Source: Mesostigma viride
Taxonomy: Eukaryota > Streptophyta > Mesostigmatophyceae > Mesostigmatales > Mesostigmataceae
Assembly (NCBI GenBank): GCA_009746045.1
Contig: RPFO01000072.1
Location: 15,001-79,000, forward strand
DNA: 64,000 nt
Direction of reading: 5' to 3'
Part shown: positions 42,201 to 54,200 of the stretch, in pieces
Layout of the letters: the number at the start of each line of letters is the position of its first letter
Numbering within the stretch: the first letter of the stretch is position 1
The notes under the pieces: model-generated
The model's input: only the letters and a program-made list of their open reading frames with translations
Told to the model about the DNA's origin: nothing
The model's database searches: none
Position numbers and translations under genes: made by a program

Positions 42201-45200
42201 CGGATCTTTGTACTCGGCGGATCCGGAGCAATTGGTAGCATCTCGTCATCGTCGTCATCGTCATCGTGCTTGGCATTGAGGTCATGAAGAATTTCCAGGC
42301 CGTCCAAATCGGACTCGGTCACCGGCTTGTATTTCCAGAAGTCAGGAGGAAGCGGTGATTTGTTGGTTGGGCTTTGGTCAGGACCCGCGTTTGGATTGCT
42401 GTCTACCGCCGTGGCCTCATCGTTTGCTCCTGAACGGCACCCTGGCCCACCACAATCTGGGCTGGTCCATCCCGTTTCCTCTTCCGCATCCGGCTCTTGA
42501 AACATTCCGGTGCAGAGACCATGGATGCACAGGTCTGCTCGCCGCAATTTTTCGAGGCATGGGTGGTTAGCACTGCCCGAAAGCTCGTTTCTCTTGGCAT
42601 CATCCTAGACTTTTTCCAACGCCCACTTTTGACAGAAATCACCTGCATAACACAATGTTGATACTCCCGACATTTCTCATTCATCCAGCCGCTAGATTCC
42701 AGCATTGCCATCCGCCATCCTCAGTTCTCGCGCAGAACCGGCATTGCGGTGCCAACATCCGGCGGGCTGGCATCTTGAAAAAATCAAGCGGGTACTGGCG
42801 GGAATGTTGCTTCGCTTGGCATAAAAAACAAATTTCCGAAGTCAATGCAATGTCTTCGCTTTCTGGCATCCGGCCGGGTTTGACGGGCTAGCTCGACTGA
42901 TCAAGGCATCGTATCTTGGCTCTGGAAGGCGATTCCAAACAAGATATGGCGTGATTATCTGGCGCTGTACAGAGTTTCGTTCGCCGATACTATGTAAAAA
43001 CTTCTACGGTTACACTTTGAAGTAAATCCATTGGTGAAAAAGTTTATAGTAGAGACATCTCAGCCCATGGTATGTTGGCACCGGAAGCTGAATGCTAGGA
43101 ATCGCCTTGTAGCCAGCGTACAGCACTTATCTTGCCTAGCTCGGTCACTGCCCGAGGTGCCATGCCAGCCACGCCTTTAGTTATAACTATGCTGAGAAAA
43201 TAAAGAGCTACGGCAGGCCAGCTTATTGTCGGGGGATTCATGAGTTACAGATACATCCAGAGGTGATATTTAGAAAGAGGTTGATGTGATACAAAGATCG
43301 ATGAAAAATATACGTATACCAGATCTGGCCGGGTTTTGCATGAAATGAGCACGTTGCCCTGGCAGGTTCTATACATATATCATTTGTGCATATATGGCCG
43401 ATTCATGGTGCAGCTAGGCCAACATATGTGGCGGATAACATTGCATGCTTTACACTTTGCTCAACGCTAGCGGTGAGTACTGGACGAAGAAACGTGGGTA
43501 TGTATGTAACTAGGCTTAGCGAGCCATTTTACGAAGGTTCCGGCTATGGGGCTTCTATGGTCCTGGTTTCTGTCTGAGGAATCGGCAGCCCTATGCATGG
43601 TGCAGGCGTCGTTGAGGGGCCGGTGCATGCTCGGCGAGCTATTAGAACGTTAATTTTGCAGGTGGATGTTTATTATCTAGTCGGACATTATTCAGAGATG
43701 AATGGATTCAAGGCCCTGCAGATTATGTATATCGCACAATTTGATGCCGCTAAGGGTCGCTCCAACGGAATTTACGACACCAAACGCATGAGTGCTCGAT
43801 GACACAAGGATACACCGTAGATGCATTCTTGTTTTAGAATACCTTGGGAATATCGCATCATCGCCGACAATTCTCTTGTTGTGACGACGTTGACAGCATT
43901 TGGTACTGAAACGTTGTAATTTTACTGTAAACTCCCGCTGCCAATAGAATTGTTTAGTGAAACCGTTCTAACCCACATTTCCCAAGGCCTCCGGTTCGGC
44001 AAAACATGTTTGTCAACATTTCATTTATAACACTTCTCATGCCTTCCGCAATTCGTCCTAATCCAGTGCAGCAACTCCTGAAGCAGACATGAGCTAAATT
44101 GCAAGCATGAGAAACGTCTTACAAATAAAGATTACGGGGAATAGAGTTCAGCTCAAGTGGGATGGTGCCGACCAGCGAGTTATTGAACAAATTCCTGCGG
44201 GCAGAAACAAGCGACACATGGCACACGCATATGCAAACAGGGATCAATGGGCGGCACATTCGTGCAGCCAGACAGATTGGGCGCAACCTGATGCAAGAGT
44301 TTTAAAGATAAGGGACACTCTTACTAAGCAAAACACAGCAGTCCATGCAAATTACAATTGGCTGTATACTTGGTGCCACAACCATGTTAATTATGGATCG
44401 AGGACTTACATATTAGACAGGGAGGATAAAGACCCCAGTTGAGGTGGGATGGTGCCACTCAGCTTGTTCTGCGACAGAACCCTGCACGCGCCAGCAAGCC
44501 ATGCAGGAATGGATTGCGTGCATGATTGAGCAAAGCATTGAGCACTGCCAGTTAGGCAGCTACTACGGAACCTTCTCACTCATGCGATGACATGTTTGGG
44601 GAAATAACTAAACTGGCAGTAATAACGAGAACGAGAACGCCGCGCCAGGTTTTCAACCTTGCTGTGACACCCCCCCCCCTTTCCACCCCTCTCCCTCCTC
44701 CCCCCTCACGGTCTCACCCAGTGGTTTTGGTAACGTGACACATGCGTCAGCGGGCTGACGCGCCAGCTCTTACGCATCAGGAATTTTACCCCGCGCGTCG
44801 CAGTTTTGGGGGTCTTTTTGACCGTGAAGGATGCATTAACATCGGAAGCTTCAAATTTCTAAACCGAACGGGTGCTTTTTGCCAAATGTCCGGCCATTTT
44901 CGGTAAGTAATTCTTCAGGCCTGCGCAGTACATGTCGGAACCTTCCATGGAAGAACGGCTGTCAACTGTTGCGCGCCTGGGTGAGGGATCTACGATGGCA
45001 AGGTACAGATTTGTGGCGACTGTTATGTACTACCAGTTCTTTCTTCTAAGAGCTCATCAATCAAAGTTTTTTGCGTTTGTTTTGGTCAGTTTCTGCCAGC
45101 TAACTCTCCGTTGCTTGCCGTCGTATTGACGAATGCCTGGCAGCTTTAGCTTGTTTTCTGACTTGATGTCTTGATCAAATCCGCTTCAGTCGCAGCCGAT

Positions 45201-48200
45201 AGATCCTAGGGAAGGCGTAAGGGATTTCATAGCACGTGTTCTGGCAAGGATGTTGTGCGTATGGACGCTTCTTGTTGTGTGATAGTGACGCACCCTTTCT
45301 TTGCAGCGGCATCACAGCGCTCAGAAGCTGAACGGCCGCCACTGGTTGCTTTGCATTTTATCGTGCAGGGAAGGAAGTTTTTTTATCGACGACCATGTTG
45401 GAGATATTGCATTTGTGTGACTGCATGTAGATAGCTGCCATCCTTGGTTTATTTGAGCTTTCCTTGTTATGATGATGTGGCAAGACAGCAATGCGCTGAA
45501 AGCAACCATGGTTGACATGGTTGACTGCATGCAAGCTTTGTATGCCATGATCTCCTTGGTTCCTTGCGGGCTCCATAGTTCCAGTTTGTTGCCCATGTTG
45601 GGTAGGGCAGTTAAGGAGTTGTTGCTGTGTTGGTAAGCTTGGTTGGCATAACCCTTACACTCTAACCTGGGAGAAACATAGAAAATGCTGGTAATGCATG
45701 TTAGCGCCATCATCATTATTGCTATTAAGATCACTGAGCTCCCAAGAAGACCAGCATTTGATTGAATACAATAAGTGGATCCCTGCCACAAATGCAGCAG
45801 TTAACAGTGGCCTTAAGGTTTCTCAATCCGCACGCGGAAGCAAGAAGCCTCCAGGGTGGGAGGGAGGGGAAAGAAACAATTGCGGATCATTGCCTGCCTA
45901 GCTTGCTTAAGGCATGGCCCGCCGACACACAAGCTGACATCATCCTAAATTAAGTAACACCAGCATGCGTCACACGCCGGCCTGAACAGTGCTAAAAACG
46001 CCACTACAAACAACGTGGCCACGCACCCCCAGGCTAGTGCGTTAACCATACAGGTAGTTGTACAAGGTTCCCAAGTCTGACGAACAATAAACTCGCCCAT
46101 CGACCCCCTTGGGCCGGTCCGAATCCAAGTGCTATACAATAATTAATCACGACTCACTAAAGAAAACAAATCAGCCAAAGATTCGTTAAGCAGCCAGCCG
46201 ACCCTACAGGTCCCCACCTAACCTCAGCTGGTGCAACCAAACATGAATCTTTGCAAGCAAGTCGTATAACACCTACAATTAATTTTCTCGAACCACTAAT
46301 TAATAGCCACCGACCCTTATAAACAACCGGGTCATCCAAGGAAAATTCGGGCGAACAGGAAACCCTTTGTACAGATCGAATCAGTCAGCCCATGTCGCAG
46401 ACAGCCTTCCACATCCGCGAAAAACATCCAAGGCATAGCGGCCCTATCTTTCCCGCATGCGTTAATTAAACTATATTCAGAGAAAAGCGATTCACATACT
46501 TCTAACTTTTAAGTCTGGCCATGCTCGAGGGACGGTGAAGGAGTATGAAGTCCGTGGCCACCCCTTTGTACTTCATAACATATTCAGCATGGATTTGATC
46601 CATGTTGATGGCATGTAAAGTGTGATTGTGTTTACTTGCTTTCTGAGTGGACCTTAGCGCCTTGTCAGGTGGTGAGTGGTCGTCTAGGAAACCCATCAGT
46701 GCGTGCCACAGTGACCCCCAACCTTGAGCATGTGTCGTCATCAGTGTGCTAGAGTTAATGATATGTGCTTTTGATCATAGCTTTGCTGAGTTCTTGGCAT
46801 GAAGTTTACAAGGTAACCTTCAGGGGTTGAGTATAGTGTATGCTCTCTTGGCATGTATGCCTAGCGATCGTGTTGCTATGCTTGCGCTGGCAAGGTTGGC
46901 CATGCCGAGGGCAGGTGAAGGCAGATGAGGTGCCTAGGCGTTTGCTTATAGTGTTTTGTGATCGAGTGGGGCATGCTTTCTGGCTTTTTGGATGGAAAAC
47001 AGCATGCCTAAGTGGCCATATACAAAGAAAAACCTCCTTTAGCGTATGTTCAGGGTTTAGGGATTATATGTGGCTGACATTGATTCTTGATAAATTCACA
47101 TGTTTCCTACCTTTATTCGTACCACCCCGCAGGACGTTTACCCGGTGAATATGATCATGACAGCACATGCAGTTCATGATGTCTTCCTTACTTCCATACA
47201 ATGCATGAACGTGGACACGATGATGGAACGTGATTATAGTTGCCAGGGACCGAAGTGTGCCATGCATGCAACAACTTCATACTGATCCTAGCGAGACAGC
47301 TATACGCGTCTTTTGCGGTCTGGCATATGGGGGGATGCCATGGCTATCAGTGGGCGCGCGCCGATCACGTGCGTGAGGGGATATGTATGCCAGCATGGCA
47401 CGTGTGGGGATGCCAGTGTCACTGGCACGCCGGCGTGGTGGGGATGCCAGCGTGGCACACGCGTGGGGATGCCAGCATGGCGCGTGTGCCGTGGCGGGGT
47501 GCAAGCATGGCACGCGTGTGGGGATGTCAGCATGGCAGGTACGTGAGAGATGCCAGCATGGCATGCTACGCCCAAGCAAGCTGACAATTACACAGCTTGG
47601 GGTCACCCTTGTGAAACGTAGTGTGGGGATGCATGCAGGCTGACTGGCTGAGGCACGTGTGGGGATGCATGCATACGTAGCACGTGTGCCGGGATGCATG
47701 CATACGTAGCACGTGTGGGGATGCATGCATACATAGCACGTGTGGGGATGCCAGCATGGCACGTGTGGGGATGCCAGCATGGCACGTGTGCCGGGGTGGC
47801 TGCCAAGCATGGCAGGTGTGGGGATGCATGCATGCATCATTGGCAGGTGTGGGGATGCCAGCATGGCACGTGTGGGGATGCCAGCATGGCACGTGTGCCG
47901 GGGTGGCTGCCAAGCATGGCAGGTGCGGGGATGCATGCATGCATCATTGGCAGGTGTGGGGATGCCAGCATGGCACGTGTGGGGATGCCAGCATACGTAG
48001 CACGTGTGGGGATGCCAGCATGCATGGCCTAGGTGTGGAGATGCAAGCATGGCCAGCACGTGTGGGGATGACAGCATGCCACATGTACGTGGCGACCAGG
48101 GATGCCAGCATGGCCAAGGTGTGGGGATGAATGCATGCATGCATGCATGGCAGGGCGTGTGCGGATGCCAGTGTGCCACGTGTGGCCTGGGATGCAAGCA

Positions 48201-51200
48201 TGGCACGTGTGAGGATGCAAGCATGCATGGCAGGTGTGCGGATGCCAGCGTTCCACGTGTGGCCGGGGATGCAAGCATGGCAGGTACATGTGAGGATGCA
48301 AGCATGGCACGTACGTGGGGGAATGCAAACATGGCATGAGGGGGGATGACAGCGTTCTGGGCACGGTGGGCAACCTATACTTACATATATATGTCTCAGA
48401 GATACTAAATCGCATTTGATCAGCCAGCCCATTCCCAATACTAAGCATTTCAAAATTCAAGCTGATGAGCAAAAAAGATGGAGGGTTTGTAGTAACTCTA
48501 TTGACTTGATAGACTAAAACTTCTTATGGAGGTGCCGTTGTTGTTGGCGAAAATTTGTTCCTTGAAGGCCGGGCACAGAATGTCTACTCTTGACGTGCTG
48601 ACCCGAAGGCCTGTACGCCTTCAGTTTGACCCCAGGGGGAAAAGAAGGCATCGTTTTATGCGGGGCGGCCATGAAGGAGACGGTGGGGGTCAAAAAGCAA
48701 GCTATGCATAGAAACAAGAATAGAATGCAATGTAAAGGTATTGCACCACATTCTGACGAAAGCAAATTAAGCGCGCCTGCATAGCCCGTGCACGTCGTGC
48801 TTGCCACGTGAGCCTCTGCACGAGTAATCAGCGCCACCCAAGAGCTCCTCTTTAATTACGCCATCCTTGGACGCTACGGCTCCCAATTTTCTACATTTCT
48901 CGGCTGCGAAGCAGGCATGACCGTTGTTCCCCGACATTGATTACTCACTTCTAAGCAGCACCACTTATTGCTTCAGCCGTTATTAACGCCAGCAATCGTT
49001 TCGCTGCGAAATGTCGTTTTGCGGCATCAACGAACTTCTGAGAGCCCCGACTCAGGCGGAAAATCCGGCGTTGAACACGATTAAGCCTGGCCCACACATA
49101 AAAAATTGGAGAGAGTCGGGGGTCCACAGTCGACACGACACTCGACAGCCATGGAGCTGCTGAGGCCAGGCATCGAAACTCCTATGTAAGCCAGGCTTCG
49201 CCGAGGACGAGGCTTCCCCAGCGGAGGCCAGGCATCATATCTCCACGGACAAGGTTTTCCCCAGCCGAGGCAGGCATCGTATAAAATATTCCCCAGCCGA
49301 GGCCAGGCATCGTATCTCCGCGGACAATGCTTCCCCAGCGGAGGCCAGGAATCATATCTACGCGGACAAGGTTTTCCCCAGCAGGGGCCAGGCATCGACT
49401 ATCTCCGAACCTGCTCAGAAGCCAGAGCGTGAGTACATGTAGCTACGCTAAGGTATCATTGAGCTGTCAAGCTACGCCACGGTGCCTGCAGTGCAATCTT
49501 ACAATGTTTAAAATAGAGCATGTTGCACGTAAGACAACCGGCTGCTAATCTGCTGTAGCGCTTGCAGTGCGAATAAAATGGTGATATCTGGATTTTGCAG
49601 TGGAAGAATGGTATGAAATGCGGATGGCACTAAATGGTGACAGAAGCAGACATTACCTAGACTAGAGGTGGTGAATTTACGTGACAATACAGTACCAGTT
49701 GTGGCTACGTAGTCATAATGGTAGGGTTGCTGTATCCGGCCGTAAGTAGGTCCTAAGTTTCTAATGTCGCAGAGCTTGGAAATTTAGGTTGATGCGTTTT
49801 CAGATAGGGAGAATACTGACGGAGTAGGCTCAATGGACGATGACGAAGTGGGGTCGGATGTACTCATATGGCATGGCAGTTTGGATGACGTCCGGCTGGG
49901 ATGCCGATGATCCCGATTACGAATTTTCATTCCACAATGGCGTTCAGGAACCGCCAACTGGAACCAAACTTCATGGCAAGCAGAGCACAGGCGCGCTTCG
50001 ACAGCAGAAGTTGGATGATGTTACGGGCGTCCGTGCCACCTCCCCTTTAATATAAGCCCATCCAGGCCCACCGAATCGTACTTGAGATGTTCGTGCAGTG
50101 ACTGCAACTGACTGTGACTGACTGAAATGTGGGCCGCACTTCGCCGTGTGGAACCTCGCACCTCTGGAAAGTTCGGTGACTGGACTGTATTACCTGTATG
50201 CTAAGACCTGCCGGCTCGTCTGCCTGGCTTGCCAACGCGAGACAACATAATTATCTGGTGCAGCCACCGAGGTGGCGATAGCCATCGCAGCGCTAGGGGA
50301 TACTTTGTAAGCAAAGCATACGTAAGCTTACGATGGATGCATTTTAATAGCAGCTGCTATTCGTAGGAGCGTTTTCTACTTTTCTTGCAACCTGCGGGTT
50401 GCATCGGTTTAGGTATCATGCTGAGGCGGTGGGAATTAAAATTCGTCGATCAACCTCAGCAGCCTATCCATAAGTCTACGCAACATTTTTTCATATTTCT
50501 GCATTACATTGCCTTGTACCTGACTCGCGGATCTTCAGCGAGGTTTGGGGCTTTGGGCACACCTGGCCATGGGGTCGAAAGGAGGCGGATTCCTAAAAAG
50601 GTTTCATTCGGTGGCGATTTCGTTATATTTCAAGAGGCAAACCGCCGACGGGGCAGGACCCAGTAGTCCCGCTTTCGTCGATGTGACCAAGGCCGTGAAG
50701 GAGCTAGAAAGGCGGAACAAGAGGAAAAGGTCAACAGCAGATAAGTCCGAGGCAACGAAATCCGCTGAACAGTCCAGTCATGCCGATGAAGACACGAGTT
50801 CTATGTCCGGGACACAAACTTTGTCGGATTCTGGGGAGGACAATGCTGGGTCAGCTTCTGCAAATTCCAGCGGACAGCGAGCCACTGTCGAGTCCAGCAA
50901 CCTGCATCGAGGATGATGAGTTGGAGCTACACTGACTGACTGATAGTGGCTATAGTGGTGAGGCTAGAGATGCACAAGCCCCGGGAGGTGCAGTCAGCGC
51001 TGGTACCTGTCTTGAGTCTTGACAACAATGCATCCAGGGGCTACCAGATAGACAGTTCGTCTTATAATCTGTAGCTAAGGGCTCTTGTTTTATACACGTC
51101 CAGACGTGCTAGCTTTTGTTTGAGTTTGATGCATCAAGTACCAATCACTTACCATGAAATCTCACGCTGATTTCGATACTAAAAAATATTTTGTTAAAAG

Positions 51201-54200
51201 TTTTGTTGCCCTTTGGGTAAGTATAATGCGACTGCCCCACCGCCATCCCCCGGCACATTACTCGTTCCGCCTTATAGGGAGGCCCTAGCTGGGCCCCGCC
51301 CCCACCTGCTATGGGCTGACGCGTGCCAAAAACCCCTACTAAAAACACTGGTCTCACCACACGTGGGTACATACTGACCGCAGAGGTGCACCGAGGCAAA
51401 CATAATACCATGGTCTAACAAGCCAGTTGAAAGACAAGGGCCAAAGTAGCGAAACACTGAGTGAATGACCACACCAACTGACTGTACATGCAGATGTCAC
51501 AGGCGCGCGGCGAGAGGGCTTATTTGGCAGTGAACAGTAAATCTACACAGGACAGTGAGAACAAGAAGAAATGAGTTCGATTGCAAGCATGAGAAATGTC
51601 TTACAATCTAATCATCCTGGCCATAGAGCCCAGCTGAGGTGGGATGGTGCCGACCAGAAAGTTATTGTTCAGAGACCTGCGGGCAGAAACAAGCGACACA
51701 TGGCACATGCATACGTGGACCGGGAATCGATTGGCGGCACATTCAGCCAGACAGATGGGGTGCATTCAACCTGACGTAAGATTTTGATACATAGAGAAGG
51801 ACCATAATGACAAAACACGGTGAGTCCAACTGGATGTATCCTAGGATGCCACAAGCATGTGATAAGAGGACTTACAGATAAGCCACTTGGGATAAAGACC
51901 CCAGTTGAGGTGGGATGGTGCCGCTCAGCTTGTTCTGCGACAGATCCCTGCACACGCCAGCAAGCCAGGAATCGATTTTGCGCATAACGGAGCAACGAAT
52001 TGAGCAGTGCCAGTTAGGAAGCTGCAGTTCTGACTCGTGGAAACTGGTAGCAACTCAAATGCCGTGCCAGGTTTTCACCCTGGTTGTGTCCCCCCCTCAG
52101 TTAGTCTCCATGCTCTGCTGTAGACTAAGTCCCAAAGGCAATGTGAATACAACGTATGAATGAGCCTTGTAAGCCTACGTTGTTATGTGAATATAATTAC
52201 CACGTGGGCTATTCAGATATGACGGCTAGTCGAGTCTCATATGTTTCCCTAGCTAGGTACGTTGGTAATTTGGGTACTGGGGTACGTGACAGATGTCAGT
52301 ACCCAGTATATGTAGAGTCCGGTCATTGGACGGTACTTAGTATCCCAGATAGGGAACGTACATCAGCGCGGAATGATCTGTGATCACACGATGCCGTGAC
52401 TAGACCGCGACCTGTCATCGTGCGGCCTCGGGCCAACGATCTTCACCCAACGGTCACTAGCGGCTCAGCCAGTGGAACGAACGTGTTGATAAGGGTAAAC
52501 CTATTGTCTAATGATCAAGCAATCCATTACAGCTTCCAATGTGCTCTACAGCATCATACGGCGTCGTGCATTCCTTTCGATTCAATAACATAACTCCCCC
52601 CCCCCCCCTCTCCCTCCGCCCCCCTTCACGGTCTACCACATACTGACCAGTGGGTACATACTGACCGCAGAGGTGCACCGAGGTAAACATAATATCATGG
52701 TCTAACTGAAGCCAGTTGAAAGGGCCAAACTAGAGAAACACTGTGAGTCCATGACCAGACCAACTTTATATGCAGATGTCACAAGCGCGCAGAGGCAGGA
52801 CTTACACAATGGTAGTGGTAAAGGAATTGAAGCCTGTCATCAACCCAAGTTCAGGTGGGATGGTTCCGCTTAGTAGAGGGTTAAGAGATATAAACCTGCG
52901 TGCACCAGCAAGCCGGCAACGGAACGCATACGGGCACAAGCACGGTGTGAGCAACGCTAATCAGGCAGCAAGAAAGGATTACTCATGCAATAAAGGGCCC
53001 GGGAAGGCAAATACAAGAATATCAAATTACAGCAAATCCAAGTTTCGAGAAGCTCTATATAGTGCGTGCACTGGCGCAAGCAGAATCAGTGTTACATCAT
53101 AGGGCGTACGATAGGGTATAATATGTTGTATACAGGGTCGTCTGTACAAACTAAGCACTTTCCATATGCCGGGCGTACTTTTTTTATTATTCGGCGTATT
53201 GGCCCATACTTTTTGCGTACAAAAGTGTTTCCGCGTGTTTTCGACATTACAATTCGTAAGTGGCCCGCTGGAGCTGCTGTACATTTTCCCAGTGAGCGCA
53301 AACTGCCAAGTGTACCTGTGGGCAAATTTGTAGGTGCTCCGTCACTTCGAGGTACTAAAAATTAGGCTACAGAATGAATTCAGCCAGTTTCAGCAAATTG
53401 TCAGTCCAACAAAAGGAAGTGATGCCAACTACCAAAACGTTTCTGTTGCGAATTTTCAGTCCCACACTCTGGTGCAAAAAGAAGTGACGGCAACTACCAA
53501 AACGTTTCCGTTACGAACTTTCAGTCCCACACTTTACGCAAATTTTAGTAGGGCTGCACGCAAGCTACCTTTCAAAATATTGCACAAGTATGGAACGCAA
53601 TTCATTCGTATGGAGGAGGTCCCGCTTGCGCGTGAACTACCCCTGTTCCGTCGAAATATACTTCAAGATTAAGATTTAATCTTAATTTCCGCGCCAATTT
53701 TAGTATGGCTGCACACAAGCTACTATTAAACATGGAGGAGTGTTATGGGGACTTACATTACTTGTAGATGACGGATCATTGCCAACTTAAGCGTCAGGAG
53801 CCAGGAAAATTATTTATTACGTCAATATGGTGTGACTTTCCATGGCTACCTCAAGGTAGCGTGAACATTGGTAATTATGGTAGGTGATCGGTAGTGGCGG
53901 CCCTAGTATGCTCATGGGCCGACAATGGGTCGATAACGACAACTGGTATGTTGGAACATGGTGCATGCGCATGCATGACTCGGTACGGCATGGTATGACA
54001 TGCACATGACACAATACTATAATCTGGTGAAGATGGTGACCAACAGTCCTATTGCCATTGTACCACTTGGCACATAGTTATAGTAGACAAATCCCACTTA
54101 GGTGCTGCTATCCGAGCATATCTATTTGTTAATTAGGGCTCGAATACTATTGCCCATATCATAGTTGTCTGCACGGTCAGCATGATGGGCATATTCAAGA

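Larger units (their letters stand above)
39572..44077 (-). mobile_element. element X, copy 1: ~4.5-kb TIR transposon of unknown superfamily
   Basis: Ends are inverted and related over about 26 bp: left GAGTTGTTGCGCTGGATTAA, right (read inward) GAGTTGCTGCACTGGATTAG. The left end recurs at about 61995 as the start of copy 2. A second copy is collinear with the body (42340-43700 against 62350-63990). A target duplication was not resolved. It lies in the intron between LRR exon 6 and the cap exon, encodes a CxxC-rich protein on the minus strand, and is itself interrupted by a LINE 3' end at about 39779-40395. Confidence 0.65.

Noticed and set aside
44107-44442. Plus-strand ORF with QLKWDGADQ, echoed at 51571-51774
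   Set aside because: At first it looked like a repeated peptide family on the plus strand. The complementary strand reads as LRR exons with splice sites, so the plus frames are antisense artefacts.
47277-48472. Long His/Cys/Ala-rich frames on the minus strand and matching plus frames
   Set aside because: Produced by the CACGTG minisatellite; open in several frames at once with no sign of selection.
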